Notes: generated by a model from the sequence alone, not told the origin. A DNA stretch of 64,000 nucleotides from Mycolicibacterium neworleansense (GCF_001245615.1 NZ_CWKH01000002.1:496001-560000), one strand, 5' to 3'. Shown: positions 1 through 9,468, numbered from the stretch's first letter. Translations and numbers: made by a program.

Positions 1-2481
1 CTGCCACAGCCACGTCCGCTCTCCGAGATCTTCGTGTATTCACCGGAATTCGAAGGTCTGCATCTTCGCTTCGGGCTGGTGGCCCGCGGCGGGCTGCGCT
101 GGTCGGACCGCTATGACGACTACCGCACCGAGGTCCTGGGTCTGGTGAAGGCACAGGCGGTCAAGAACGCGATGATCGTCCCGGTCGGCGCCAAGGGCGT
201 GTTCGTCGTCAAGGCTCGGCCCGCCGCGGGCCAATCGCCCCGCGTCCAGGGGCTGCGGAGCTACCGACAGTTCATCGCCGCACTGCTCGACGTGGTCGAC
301 AAGACCGCCCCCTCAAATTCCGACGATCAGCCCCGCTTCGGCGGCGTGGTGTGCCACGACGGACCTGATCCCTATCTGGTGGTGGCCGCGGACAAGGGCA
401 CCGCGACATTCTCGGATTCGGCCAACGCGGTGGCACTGGACCGCGGCTACTGGATGGGCGACGCCTTCGCCTCCGGTGGTTCGGCCGGCTACGACCACAA
501 GGCCATGGGCATCACCGCCCGGGGCGCCTGGGTCAGTGGCGATACCCATCTCGCCGAACTCGGAATCGACTCGGCTACAGATGAGTTCACCGCCGTCGGC
601 GTCGGCGATATGAGCGGGGACGTCTTCGGCAACGGCATGCTGTTGCGCCCCGGCCTGCGACTTGTCGCCGCTTTCGATCACCGGCACATCTTCGTCGACC
701 CGCAGCCCGACACCACGCCGGCCCGCAAGGAACGCCAACGACTTTTCGAGCTCTCCCAGTCATCGTGGGATGACTACGACCGTTCCGCGATCAGCCCGGG
801 TGGCGGAGTGTGGCCGCGGACCGCCAAAACCATTCCCACCACCCCACAGATGCGCGCCGCACTCGGCATCGACGACCACGAGACCCGGCTGACTCCCACG
901 CAATTGATCAGCCATATCCTGCGCGCGCCGGTGGACCTGTTGTTCAACGGCGGAATCGGCACCTATATCAAGGCCTGCGACGAACAGCATTCCGACATCG
1001 CCGACAAGGTGAACGATCCGTTGCGGGTGGATGCCGAGGATGTCCGGGCCCGGGTGATCGTCGAGGGAGGCAACCTCGGACTGTCCCAGCGTGCCCGCAT
1101 CTCCTACGCCCGCCGCGGCGGCTTGGTGAACACCGATGCCATCGACAATGCCGCCGGAGTGGACTGCTCCGACCACGAGGTCAACATCAAGATCCTGCTG
1201 GACTCCGCCGCCCGGTCTGGGCTGATCACCGGAAGCGCACGCAACCGACTTCTGGTCGACATGACCGACGAAGTGGCGCAACTCGTGCTGTCCAACAACC
1301 AGGCGCACAACCGGCTCCTGGGCGATGCCCGATCCAACGCAGCCCAGATGGTGGATGTGCACGCCCGGATGACGGCGGATCTGGAAGCCCGGCGCGGGTT
1401 GCACCGTTCCCGCGAGAACGTGCCCAGCCCAGAGGAATTCGTCGATCTGGCCAAGGACGGCCGCGGCCTCACCGCTCCCCAACTGGCCACATTGATGGCG
1501 CATGTGAAGCTCGACCTCAAGGCCGAGCTGCTCAATGGCGAGATGTTCGACGACCCGTATTTCACCGCGCTGCTGACCCGGTACTTCCCGCCGACGTTGC
1601 GGCGCCGGCTCGGTGAGCCGTTGCCTGAGCATCCGCTGCGCCGGGAGATCATCACCACCTCGATCGTCAACCGCGTGCTGGCCACCTCGGGGCTGACCTT
1701 CGCGTTCCGGCTTTCCGAGGAAACCGGTTCTGCCCCGGCCGATATCGTGCGGGCTCACGCCGTGGTGTCCGAGGTTTTCGATCTCGACACGCTCTGGTCG
1801 GACATCTATGCCGCCGATCTCTCGCCCGCGCTGACGAATGCCCTGATCATCGAGGGCCGTCGTCTTCTCGACCGCGCTGCCCGATGGTTTGTGCTCAACC
1901 GGCCCCAGCCGCTCGAAATCGCCACCGAGATAGCCCGATTCAGCAATCAGCTGGCGATGTTGCGCGGGCAACTCGGATCGATGCTGCGGGGCCAGGAGCG
2001 CGACACCGTGTTGTCGGCGCACGACGACCTGGTAACCCGCGGCGTACCGGCCAACATCGCCCACCGGATCAGCGAATCCCTCTATGCGTTCAGCCTTTTG
2101 GACATCATCGAGGTCGCCCATCTCCACGGTGAGGACTCGGCCCAACTGGCCAGGATCTACTTCGAATTGTCGGACCGGTTGGGAGTGGACCGGCTCCTGC
2201 TGGCTGTGTCCTCGCTTCCCAGGGGCGGTCGCTGGCATGCCCAGGCCCGGCTTGCCCTCCGGGAGGACCTGTACCGCTCGTTGCGTGACCTGACGATCGA
2301 CGTCACCAAGCACGGGATCGAGGGCGCCCAGGCCGCCAGCAGTATCCGCGACTTCGAGGCCTACAACCGGCCGCGGCTGGACCGGGCCAGGCGCACGCTG
2401 GACGAGTTCCTCGATTCCGCCGAGCCTGACTTGGCGGTGCTGTCGGTGGCCTCAGCCCAGTTGCGCCGGCTCCATCGGTGA
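1..2481 (+). CDS. gdh: NAD-specific glutamate dehydrogenase, C-terminal part (5' end outside window)
   Basis: Oxidative deamination of glutamate to 2-oxoglutarate with NAD. The frame is open from base 1, so this is the last ~826 residues of a large (~1600 aa) bacterial NAD-GDH of the GDH2 class. The catalytic core is visible at the start: the glycine-rich substrate region LVARGGLRWSDR and the lysine segment AVKNAMIVPVGAKGVFVVK, followed by NGMLLRPGL and the NAD-fold region VIVEGGNLGLSQRARI. The C-terminal helical domain (about the last 400 residues) is typical of the long form. In M. tuberculosis the equivalent is Rv2476c. The gene ends with TGA and 70 bp separates it from the hydrolase. The GTG at 34 is an internal codon, not the start. 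Confidence 0.95.
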   Translation: MPQPRPLSEIFVYSPEFEGLHLRFGLVARGGLRWSDRYDDYRTEVLGLVKAQAVKNAMIVPVGAKGVFVVKARPAAGQSPRVQGLRSYRQFIAALLDVVDKTAPSNSDDQPRFGGVVCHDGPDPYLVVAADKGTATFSDSANAVALDRGYWMGDAFASGGSAGYDHKAMGITARGAWVSGDTHLAELGIDSATDEFTAVGVGDMSGDVFGNGMLLRPGLRLVAAFDHRHIFVDPQPDTTPARKERQRLFELSQSSWDDYDRSAISPGGGVWPRTAKTIPTTPQMRAALGIDDHETRLTPTQLISHILRAPVDLLFNGGIGTYIKACDEQHSDIADKVNDPLRVDAEDVRARVIVEGGNLGLSQRARISYARRGGLVNTDAIDNAAGVDCSDHEVNIKILLDSAARSGLITGSARNRLLVDMTDEVAQLVLSNNQAHNRLLGDARSNAAQMVDVHARMTADLEARRGLHRSRENVPSPEEFVDLAKDGRGLTAPQLATLMAHVKLDLKAELLNGEMFDDPYFTALLTRYFPPTLRRRLGEPLPEHPLRREIITTSIVNRVLATSGLTFAFRLSEETGSAPADIVRAHAVVSEVFDLDTLWSDIYAADLSPALTNALIIEGRRLLDRAARWFVLNRPQPLEIATEIARFSNQLAMLRGQLGSMLRGQERDTVLSAHDDLVTRGVPANIAHRISESLYAFSLLDIIEVAHLHGEDSAQLARIYFELSDRLGVDRLLLAVSSLPRGGRWHAQARLALREDLYRSLRDLTIDVTKHGIEGAQAASSIRDFEAYNRPRLDRARRTLDEFLDSAEPDLAVLSVASAQLRRLHR

Positions 2482-2551
2482 TCTGCCGCGCGGAGTGGTC
2501 CCCGCGAGTTAGCATCCAGCCATTCGCGGATCGGCTACCAGGGGATATCTG

Positions 2552-4147
2552 ATGCACTTGTCTGGATGGGTGGGCGCCGGTGTGCTGACCGCCGGCGTGT
2601 CGGCGGCGTTGCTCACCGGCGCCGGCGCCGCCAGTGCCGAGACCGACGGCGGTTCCGATCCCGGGCCGGCGAAGACGTCGCCGTCGGACGGTGACGAAAA
2701 GACAAGCAGCACCAGATCTTCCGGCCACCACCGGGTCAAGGCACGTCTCACGCACGGTGACCGCCCGTCGACGACGGCAGCCAAAGCGGCGTCGCGTCTG
2801 CGCCGCGCCGTCGACGACACCGTCGAGAAAGCTGTCGACAAAACGGCCGAGAAGCCAAAGGCGGAGCAGGTACCGCGACAACGGCTCTCGGCCCTGCGCA
2901 GCGAGGTCCGCACACAGGTGCGTGAACGCCTGGCCCCGGCTACCGCCGACACGGACGCACCGGATCCATTGACGGCGATTTCGCAGGTGGCCTCGCAGGT
3001 GACGGAGGCGGTCGGCTCGGCCGTCTTCAACGCGATCGGCACGGTCATCCAGACCGCCGACGGGCCGCCCGTCGTGCCTCCCGCGCTTCGCGATTCGGTT
3101 GAGGTGAGTAGCTCGACGCTGGTGGTCTCGCCGGGTAACGAGGTACCCGCCGACTGGTACTTCCCGACGCACGGCGAGCCGGAACGGTTGATCTACCTGC
3201 AACACGGGTTCCTGGCCACCGGCCCGATGTACAGCTACACCGCGTCCTATCTGGCCGACCGTACCAACAGTGTCGTCGTGGTCACCACGGTGACATCCAA
3301 TCCGTACACCGAGGGCGGCATGTGGCTCGGCGGGGACAACATGCACAAGGCTGTCGCCGGACTCTTCCTCGATCCCGACCGAGACGCCTTGAACGCCAGC
3401 ATGTCCACTGCATCGCTGAAGGCGGGTCGGGAGACCATTGCCATGCCACAACGATTCGTGCTCGTCGGGCATTCGCTCGGCGGGGGCTTCGCCCCCGGAG
3501 TGGCCGGCTACTACGCCGAGGGACTGGTAGCCCGCCGCGCCGACGGCCAGGACGCTCCGAACGATCTGGCCGGGGTGGTGCTGTTGGACGGGGTTCCACC
3601 GTCGGGCACGCTGCCCAACGCGATGGACCGCCTCGCGCAGCTGGAGGCCAGCAACGGCAACGATCCCGCCGACTACGTGCCGGTCTATGAGATCGGCGCC
3701 CCGTCGAACGCTTTCAACTCGGTGAGCACGGTGAACGACGATCTCTCGGCGGCGCGGCCCGGGAAGTTCAACGGAGTCGTCGTCGACGGTGGTGTCCATA
3801 TGGATTCCATGCTCGGCGGCAACCCACTGATCCAGGCGGCCGCCTACCTCGTCGCGGGGGTTCCACAGCCGCAGAACCCTCCGGCCGTGCAGTGGCTGAT
3901 GGCCGGCTGGATCAACGACATGTTCGAGGGCAATATCGATCCCGCCACGGGGCGGTGCCTGAGCGACTGCCACGGTACCTACGGCGATGCCGGCGAGGCC
4001 GTCGACATCGACGGCGACCGGGGTGACGCCACCGCCGTGGTGATCGACTCCGGTCCGTCATCGGACGAATCCGGTTGGAGTGCGGCTCAATTCATTCCGA
4101 TAGCCGCGACGCTCATCCCGGCGTCGGTGCGCTCACAGTGGGCGTAG
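2552..4147 (+). CDS. secreted alpha/beta hydrolase (lipase/esterase-like)
   Basis: 531 aa. An N-terminal hydrophobic segment ending in GAGAASAE (residues ~10-30) looks like a Sec signal peptide, so the enzyme probably acts outside the membrane. Residues ~30-165 are low-complexity, charged and Lys/Arg/Thr-rich, a linker or cell-wall-associated region. The hydrolase fold begins around residue 190 (DWYFPTHGEPERLIYLQHGF, with the HGF oxyanion loop). The nucleophile elbow is GHSLGGG with Ser308. A probable acid and His lie near DGGVHMDSM. Such signal-peptide hydrolases are common in mycobacteria and may act on lipids or esters; the substrate is unknown. Its last 35 bp overlap the convergent osmC-like gene. 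Confidence 0.85.
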   Translation: MHLSGWVGAGVLTAGVSAALLTGAGAASAETDGGSDPGPAKTSPSDGDEKTSSTRSSGHHRVKARLTHGDRPSTTAAKAASRLRRAVDDTVEKAVDKTAEKPKAEQVPRQRLSALRSEVRTQVRERLAPATADTDAPDPLTAISQVASQVTEAVGSAVFNAIGTVIQTADGPPVVPPALRDSVEVSSSTLVVSPGNEVPADWYFPTHGEPERLIYLQHGFLATGPMYSYTASYLADRTNSVVVVTTVTSNPYTEGGMWLGGDNMHKAVAGLFLDPDRDALNASMSTASLKAGRETIAMPQRFVLVGHSLGGGFAPGVAGYYAEGLVARRADGQDAPNDLAGVVLLDGVPPSGTLPNAMDRLAQLEASNGNDPADYVPVYEIGAPSNAFNSVSTVNDDLSAARPGKFNGVVVDGGVHMDSMLGGNPLIQAAAYLVAGVPQPQNPPAVQWLMAGWINDMFEGNIDPATGRCLSDCHGTYGDAGEAVDIDGDRGDATAVVIDSGPSSDESGWSAAQFIPIAATLIPASVRSQWA

Positions 4148-4604
4148 CATTCACCGGGAAGTTGACCGAGTTGGCGATGAAGCACATGCGGTGGGCTTCG
4201 TGATGCAGTTCGGTGGCCTCACCGACTCGGTCCGGTTCGGCGATGGCGACCTGCGGCCGTAACGTGACGTCGGTGAAAACGCCACCGCCTTCGGCATTCT
4301 CGGTCATCGTGCCGTCCGGTCGATCACTGTAGGCCGTCACGGTGATGCCCGCCTTGGCACACAGCGCGAGGTACCAGAGCATGTGGCACTGCGACAGACT
4401 GACCACGAGCAACTCTTCGGGGTTCCACCGCTGCGGGTCTCCGCGGAAGGCAGGGTCGGCGCTCCCCGGGATCACCGGCTTATCAGCCGAATCGACACCG
4501 GCCACGTCATGATCCCGCGAGTAGTCGCGGTACCCGCTGGTTCCCGAACCGGTGTTACCGGTCCAGTTCACCTCGACCTCGTAGCGATGCGTCCGGTTGG
4601 CCAT
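4113..4604 (-). CDS. OsmC family peroxidase-like protein
   Basis: 163 aa from the ATG at 4604 (MANRTHRYEV); the frame stays open upstream, but that part runs over the promoter of the next gene and does not look coding. OsmC-fold proteins reduce organic hydroperoxides with two cysteines. Here the first is in ELLVVSLSQCHMLWYL and the second in HRMCFIANSVNFPV, both in the family's usual context. The subfamily matches small cytosolic OsmC proteins rather than Ohr proper. It is convergent with the hydrolase (35-bp overlap) and divergent from the MpaB-like oxygenase. An OhrR-like MarR lies 8 kb away but is not adjacent. Confidence 0.88.
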   Translation of the reverse strand: MANRTHRYEVEVNWTGNTGSGTSGYRDYSRDHDVAGVDSADKPVIPGSADPAFRGDPQRWNPEELLVVSLSQCHMLWYLALCAKAGITVTAYSDRPDGTMTENAEGGGVFTDVTLRPQVAIAEPDRVGEATELHHEAHRMCFIANSVNFPVNATPTVSAPTPG

Positions 4605-4648
4605 GGCAGCGACGGTACCAACCGGCACTGCCGGCATCGCGCCAACCA

Positions 4649-4683
4649 TTGACACATTGACACAAATTGCTAGCCTTTGTGCC
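4649..4683 (+). promoter_or_regulatory. promoter and inverted repeat before the MpaB-like gene
   Basis: TTGACA (4649-4654), a 16-base gap and TAGCCT (4671-4676) form a good sigma-70-type promoter. The arms GACACAAA (4659-4666) and TTTGTGCC (4676-4683) make an inverted repeat with one mismatch and a 9-base gap that covers the -10 element and ends at the ATG (4684). It is a probable operator for the TetR gene of the same operon. The mRNA would be leaderless or nearly so. Confidence 0.55.
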
Positions 4684-5628
4684 ATGCCTACTGCAAGCAA
4701 GGTGAACGCGAACGCGGTACGACCGGCAGTGCTGCAGGATTTCCGCAGGCACTCGGGCAGCATCTTGGGAGGCGCATTCGGTGCCGCGGCATTCGATGAA
4801 GTGGCCCTGGTGCCGGTGGCCGCCGCCGTCGACCGCAGCGGCCGGTTCGAACGCAACTTTCTGGACCGCGGGGTACGCAGCGGGTTCTCCGCCTTCCTGG
4901 CGATCTGGGGCGACGCCGAGGACCGCGAGGCCGAGGGCCACCGCCTCAAGACCATGCACCGCGACGTCCGCGGTCACGGCAAAGACGACTTCGCCGATGT
5001 CCGATACAGCGCCCTGAACCCGCAGCTGTGGAACTGGATCGCCATCAGCGGGATCTTCGTCGTGCTGCACTCCTTCACGCCGGCGACCGGCATCACGATG
5101 AACGCCGCGGAACAGGAGGCGGCCTACGGCCAACTACTCGAGGCGTTCCGTTCGATCGAGTTACCGGGCGCCTCGGCGAAACTCCCGGAAACATATGGCG
5201 AGGCCGTCCGCTACTACGACGACATGGTGGAAAATCAGTTGCAGCGCAACGAGTTTCTCACCCGTGTGACGGCCGGACTGACCCGGCTGCCGCTGCCCAC
5301 CCTGTTACTGCCCGGCCCGGTCCGGATGGCGCTGACTCCCTCGTGGTTGGCCGTTCGGCCGGTCGCCGGCCGGGTGATCAAGGTCTGCTCGTTCGGGATC
5401 ATGCACCCGGGGGTCCGTGAGCTGACCGGATTCCGGTGGCAGACCCGGCACGAGCGGGAATTCGCCGTCTACACCCGGCTGCTTCAGCTGGCCTGGCGGG
5501 TGCTGCCGGACCGGCTGCTGTTGGTGCCCCTGGCCTACAACCGACTGCAGTACGAGAAGCTGGTACGCCTGCACCGATCGGTGGCGCTGGATTCGTTCGC
5601 GCCGCTGGGATGCCCGGCAGCGGGCTGA
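4684..5628 (+). CDS. oxygenase MpaB family protein (DUF2236)
   Basis: 314 aa from the ATG at 4684, placed just behind the promoter. DUF2236/MpaB-like proteins are b-type heme oxygenases related to latex-clearing protein and fungal MpaB. Visible family landmarks are the N-terminal aspartate/arginine helix (GVRSGFSAFLAIWGDAEDRE), the HRDVRGHGKDD segment (candidate heme His near RTMHR/RGHG) and LWNWIAISGIFVVLHSFTPATG, where Trp/His pack the heme in relatives. Mycobacteria carry many paralogs of unknown substrate. It probably forms an operon with the TetR gene 13 bp downstream, which likely controls it. Confidence 0.8.
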   Translation: MPTASKVNANAVRPAVLQDFRRHSGSILGGAFGAAAFDEVALVPVAAAVDRSGRFERNFLDRGVRSGFSAFLAIWGDAEDREAEGHRLKTMHRDVRGHGKDDFADVRYSALNPQLWNWIAISGIFVVLHSFTPATGITMNAAEQEAAYGQLLEAFRSIELPGASAKLPETYGEAVRYYDDMVENQLQRNEFLTRVTAGLTRLPLPTLLLPGPVRMALTPSWLAVRPVAGRVIKVCSFGIMHPGVRELTGFRWQTRHEREFAVYTRLLQLAWRVLPDRLLLVPLAYNRLQYEKLVRLHRSVALDSFAPLGCPAAG

Positions 5629-5641
5629 CACACTGGTAGCG

Positions 5642-6223
5642 ATGCCACGCAGCAACGCCAGCCAATCCGAACAGGAAGACGCCATCCTCAAGGCCACGGC
5701 CGAGGAGGTGGCGCTCGTCGGGCTCGGCCGGGCCAGCCTGGATGTCATCGCCAAACAGGCCGGGGTCAGCCGGCGCACCCTCTACCGTCGCTTCCCCACC
5801 CGCGACGCGCTCATCACCGAACTCGGACGCCGCACCTTCGATATGGCGATGCACCGGCTGCGCACCGTCGCAATCGATTCCGGGCCAAGCGAGGCCGCGG
5901 TGGCGGCGTTCTGCGAAGGTATGCGGCTGTTGACCACCGAACCCGTGATGCGGCGGTTCCTGCGACTGGACACCGACTACACCGCGGTGGCGGGTGCCTA
6001 CGACCAGGCGCCGGCGTTTCTGCACCATGCCTCGTCGGCCATGGCCAAGGCCCTTCGCGCCGCCGGCGCCACCATGGGAGATGCCGATCTACTCGCCGTG
6101 GCCGAACTGCACATCCGGCTCGCGTGCTCGCTGGCCCAGATGCCCACCCCGATACTCGACGTCAACGACGACGAGGCGATTCGCGACTACGCGCGCAAGC
6201 ATCTGGCGCCGCTGGTCCGCTAG
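5642..6223 (+). CDS. TetR family transcriptional regulator
   Basis: 193 aa. An N-terminal helix-turn-helix of TetR type is clear (EEVALVGLGRASLDVIAKQAGV followed by SRRTLYRRFPTRDALI, residues ~20-60). The C-terminal ligand domain is unremarkable. It lies 13 bp behind the MpaB-like oxygenase, so it is probably co-transcribed and represses the shared promoter through the inverted repeat at 4659-4683. It ends 7 bp before the stop of the convergent LysR gene. Confidence 0.9.
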   Translation: MPRSNASQSEQEDAILKATAEEVALVGLGRASLDVIAKQAGVSRRTLYRRFPTRDALITELGRRTFDMAMHRLRTVAIDSGPSEAAVAAFCEGMRLLTTEPVMRRFLRLDTDYTAVAGAYDQAPAFLHHASSAMAKALRAAGATMGDADLLAVAELHIRLACSLAQMPTPILDVNDDEAIRDYARKHLAPLVR

Positions 6224-6230
6224 CGGCGTC

Positions 6231-7100
6231 TCAGGCCCGCGTCGCCCCTCGTAGGTTGCCCGCAGCGTTGCGGACGGCGGCCGTGATGCTTTCGACGGTG
6301 CGGCTGTCGAGCTTCCAGCATTGCCAGTACAGCGGCACGTCCAGGTGCTGCTCAGTGATCCGGACGAAGTCGTCGTCCACCAGTTCCTCGGGGTACATCC
6401 CCCAGCCCAGACCGGCCCGCACGGCGGCGCCGAATCCCTCGGCAGTCGGAATGTAATGAATCGGCCTGGCGATATCCTTGCGGAACACCTTGCGCACCAA
6501 CTGATCCTGCAGCGCATCGTCACGGTTCCAGGACAACGACGGCGCTGCCGGTGCCGCGTCGCGGGTGAATCCGCCGGGCAGGTAATGCCGCACATACCCT
6601 GCGCTGGCCACCGGGACGTAGCGCATCGCCCCCAAGGGATGCACCCGACAGCCCGGCACCGGGCTCCGCTCGGTGGTCACCGCACCCATCACCACGCCCT
6701 CACGCAGCAGGCGTGCCGACAGGTCCTGGTCCTCGATCCTGATGTCGAACAGGAACTCGGCCGCCTGGGCGAACACACCGGTGAACCACGTCGCCATCGA
6801 ATCGGCGTTGACCGCTACCGCGATCCTGGTGCGGTGCGCGGATCCGCCACCCATCTCCGCCAGGGTCTCGGACTCCAGCAGGGCCGTCTGCGCGGCCAAT
6901 CTCAGTAGCGGGACACCAGCCGGGGTTGCCGTGCAAGGCTTTTCGCGGACCACGAGTACCTGGCCGACCCGCTGCTCCAGCGCTTTGATGCGCTGACTGA
7001 TCGCCGAGGGCGTCACATGCAGGCGCTGCGCGGCCGCATCGAAGCTCCCCAGCTCGACCACCGCGGCGAAGGCAGCAAGCTGCTGGCCGTCGATCTGCAC
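6231..7100 (-). CDS. LysR family regulator, ArgP/LysG type
   Basis: 289 aa, GTG start at 7100. The N-terminal winged HTH (MQIDGQQLAAFAAVVELGSF, then AAQRLHVTPSAISQRIKALE) is the hallmark of ArgP/IciA/LysG, which senses lysine or arginine and normally activates a divergent LysE-type exporter. The effector domain follows from residue ~90. Here there is no lysE beside it: the upstream neighbour is a TetR gene on the same strand, 9 bp away. It may therefore be an orphan acting elsewhere, or control its own operon. Family assignment is firm; the ligand is inferred. Confidence 0.88.
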   Translation of the reverse strand: MQIDGQQLAAFAAVVELGSFDAAAQRLHVTPSAISQRIKALEQRVGQVLVVREKPCTATPAGVPLLRLAAQTALLESETLAEMGGGSAHRTRIAVAVNADSMATWFTGVFAQAAEFLFDIRIEDQDLSARLLREGVVMGAVTTERSPVPGCRVHPLGAMRYVPVASAGYVRHYLPGGFTRDAAPAAPSLSWNRDDALQDQLVRKVFRKDIARPIHYIPTAEGFGAAVRAGLGWGMYPEELVDDDFVRITEQHLDVPLYWQCWKLDSRTVESITAAVRNAAGNLRGATRA

Positions 7101-7109
7101 GCACCGATC

Positions 7110-7775
7110 CTAGTCGGCCGCGTCCCTTACGCCGCGTAAACCACTGCCGGTGAAGCGCACCAGCTGATCGACCCACCCGCGATCCAGGCCGCCGGGCCCC
7201 AGCGGGCGCCCGTAGAGAGCAAGGTCAGAACTGGCGAGCGCGCCGATCATCCCGAGGATGGCAATTGTGCTGCGCTGCTGACCTTCTCTGGTCTGTATGT
7301 CCGGCACTGCCCGACCTGCCGCGGCGAAGAACAACTCCGGCAGGCTCGGTGTGCCCGCCAGCTGGTCGAGCCAGATCTGGTCTTCATCGAGGGCAAGTTG
7401 GTTCATCACCTTGAGCCAGCGCAGTCCCCCGACCGGATCGTCGTCGAGCAACCGGACGTACGGTGCGATCAGCGCCTCCACGACGTCGAAAACACCAATC
7501 TCGTTCCCCGACTGAGCCACTCGCACGAGCTCCTGGACGACAGCCTGGAACACGGTCGGGGCCCGTCTGCGTGCCACCTCCAGCACCAGGTCCCGCTTGG
7601 CCGGAAAGTGATAGGCCACCGCGCGACTGGCCACGCCTGCCTCACGGGCCACCGCGCGCGAGGCCACCGCACCGATCGACGTCTCGGCGAACATTCGCTC
7701 AGCGGTGTCGACGATCAGCGCTCGGGTGTCGACGTCACGCCGGGGACCGCGTCTACGGGCCGAACTCGAGACCAC
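7110..7775 (-). CDS. TetR family transcriptional regulator
   Basis: 221 aa, GTG start at 7775. HTH at residues ~20-65 (TAERMFAETSIGAVASRAVAR, then EAGVASRAVAYHFPAKRDLV). The C-terminal half resembles the TetR_C group found with many mycobacterial regulators of lipid or xenobiotic genes. It lies 9 bp upstream of the ArgP-like gene and is divergent from the small gene at 7902, with an inverted repeat in between (7828-7844). Target unknown. Confidence 0.85.
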   Translation of the reverse strand: MVSSSARRRGPRRDVDTRALIVDTAERMFAETSIGAVASRAVAREAGVASRAVAYHFPAKRDLVLEVARRRAPTVFQAVVQELVRVAQSGNEIGVFDVVEALIAPYVRLLDDDPVGGLRWLKVMNQLALDEDQIWLDQLAGTPSLPELFFAAAGRAVPDIQTREGQQRSTIAILGMIGALASSDLALYGRPLGPGGLDRGWVDQLVRFTGSGLRGVRDAAD

Positions 7776-7827
7776 GGCAAGAGCCTAACCACTATCGGTC
7801 TCATCGTCCTGTGGTCGGTGCGGTTCT

Positions 7828-7844
7828 CCTACTACGGTCGTAGG
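7828..7844. promoter_or_regulatory. inverted repeat, candidate TetR operator
   Basis: CCTAC and GTAGG arms separated by seven bases, with a nested CTAC-GGTC-GTAG, lie in the 126-bp gap between the divergent TetR gene (start 7775) and the small gene (start 7902). It is a plausible autoregulatory operator; no second copy was noticed. Confidence 0.4.
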
Positions 7845-7901
7845 TCAAGATCGGACACCAGCGTGATGTGGGCTGACCTGCATTCTTCGTAGCGTCGAGC
7901 C

Positions 7902-8174
7902 ATGACACGAGCACAGCGTTCCCCAGCTATCTCGATAGCGAACTCAGTGACAGGCGTCGCCCGTGGATGGACGGCGAAAGACGCCGTCGTCACCGGCCCG
8001 GCGCCACTTCGCCCGGCCCGCCGCGAGGGCGGTCTCTGGCGGCGCGCCATGACCGCCGTGCGCACGGCACTGGCCGTTGTCCCTCGACCCGATCTGAAGC
8101 AGCCCTACTATCCGCCCCTGCGGGAAGGCTTCGTCGAAGACGCCGCGATGGCGCGCGAAATGTGGCGACTCTGA
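7902..8174 (+). CDS. hypothetical protein
   Basis: 90 aa, unrecognised. Third-position GC is high across most of its length, as expected of a real gene here, and the ATG sits at a sensible distance from the divergent TetR gene. The protein is basic in its first half (many Arg) and ends in a Pro/aromatic stretch (DLKQPYYPPLREGFVEDAAMAREMW). There is no signal peptide, membrane segment or Cys motif. It ends 76 bp before the histidine kinase start and may be co-transcribed with it. The opposite strand has a shorter competing frame that looks less like coding sequence. Confidence 0.5.
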   Translation: MTRAQRSPAISIANSVTGVARGWTAKDAVVTGPAPLRPARREGGLWRRAMTAVRTALAVVPRPDLKQPYYPPLREGFVEDAAMAREMWRL

Positions 8175-8250
8175 ATTGCTGAAATCCGGCCCCCGAAAAT
8201 CCGACCGCAGTAGGAGGCGCAGCAACAGCTTCACCTTCTACGATCACAAC

Positions 8251-9468
8251 ATGCTCGGTAGCCTCGCGCGCGCCTTCCGTGCGCACGTGCGCCGGCGGGG
8301 CTACGCCCTCCCGGTGGGCTACAACTGGGCCATCGTGTTGGCCTTCGACGCCACGGTGATCGGTGCCGGCGTGGTCGCGGTGTTGCAGCGCCCGAACGCC
8401 GACCTTCCGGCGGGCCTGCTGGCACTCGTCGTCTGCGTCGCCCCTTTCGCGTTGTTCTACTTGTCCGGCGTCGACTTCAAGGCACCGATCGTCTGGACCA
8501 CCTGGACCACCGCGACCGCGGTGTTGCTGTTCGCGACGGCTACCCCGATCGACAATGATTTCGCTCCGCTGATCGCGGTACTGATGGTCGGCGAGGTCGC
8601 CTCGCTCGCCGGGGTGTGGGGTGGATTCCTGGCGTCACTGACCGCCGCCACGCTGCTGCTGACCGCGGCCTCGCAACACCGCCTCGACGCGCTGCCGCTC
8701 TATCTGGGCATCCTCGGAATGGGTTGGCTGGTGGGTTATCTCGTGCACACCCAGCAACAACTCATGCGGCAGCAGCAAGAGGCGCAGGCCGCACAGGCCC
8801 GACACGCCGCGGCCGACGAGCGGCGACGTATCGCCCGCGAGGTCCACGACGTGATCGCGCATTCACTGAGCGTGACTCTGCTGCATGTGACCGGGGCCCG
8901 CCGCGGACTGCAGCAGGACCGCGACGTAGACGACGCAGTCGAGGCACTGGAACAGGCCGAGCGCCTGGGCCGTCAGGCCATGGCCGACATCCGCCGCACG
9001 GTCGGGTTGCTCGACGGCGCCCCGATGAGCATGGCTCCCGAGCCGGGTGTCGACGACATCACCTGCCTGGTCGACGATTTCGTCCGAGCCGGTCTCAACG
9101 TGCGGTTCGACGCCACCGGCCGCACCGATGTGGTCTCCGCCGCGGTGGGTTTGGCCTTGTACCGCATCGCCCAGGAGTCCCTGGCGAACATCGCCAAACA
9201 CGCACCCGACGCGGAAGCGACTGTGCTACTGAGGATCTCACGAACGTCGGCGAGCTTGACCGTCGCCAACCGACTTCCGGTTCCGGCACTGGTGGGCAAG
9301 AACGGCCGCACTGTCGAGGGCCGCGGTGTGCGCGGTATGCGCCAACGCGTCGAGTTGCTCGGCGGGATCATCAGCGTCGGCCCGGCCGACGACGGATGGT
9401 CGGTGCGCACGAACATTCCGTTGGACGAGACCGACCGGGCGCCTCGCTGGTGCCCCGTGGTGTCATGA
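8251..9468 (+). CDS. sensor histidine kinase, NarL/LuxR-system type
   Basis: 405 aa from the ATG at 8251 (MLGSLARAF). Residues ~20-165 hold five or six membrane segments and no large external loop, so sensing is probably within the membrane. A short coiled coil rich in Gln/Ala follows. The dimerisation domain is HisKA_3: ERRRIAREVHDVIAHSLSV with phospho-acceptor His199. The ATPase domain shows ALYRIAQESLANIAKHA (N box) and GRGVRGMRQRVELLGG (G boxes). It overlaps the response regulator by ATGA, so the two are translationally coupled. There is no GAF domain, so it is not a DosS/DosT homolog. Confidence 0.92.
   Translation: MLGSLARAFRAHVRRRGYALPVGYNWAIVLAFDATVIGAGVVAVLQRPNADLPAGLLALVVCVAPFALFYLSGVDFKAPIVWTTWTTATAVLLFATATPIDNDFAPLIAVLMVGEVASLAGVWGGFLASLTAATLLLTAASQHRLDALPLYLGILGMGWLVGYLVHTQQQLMRQQQEAQAAQARHAAADERRRIAREVHDVIAHSLSVTLLHVTGARRGLQQDRDVDDAVEALEQAERLGRQAMADIRRTVGLLDGAPMSMAPEPGVDDITCLVDDFVRAGLNVRFDATGRTDVVSAAVGLALYRIAQESLANIAKHAPDAEATVLLRISRTSASLTVANRLPVPALVGKNGRTVEGRGVRGMRQRVELLGGIISVGPADDGWSVRTNIPLDETDRAPRWCPVVS

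Noticed and set aside
760..2313. 517-codon open frame on the minus strand
   Set aside because: Antisense shadow of glutamate dehydrogenase, no domain.
7944..8234. 96-codon minus-strand frame overlapping the small plus-strand gene
   Set aside because: Leu/Arg-rich start then shadow-like composition; the plus-strand frame has better codon usage and a better placed start.
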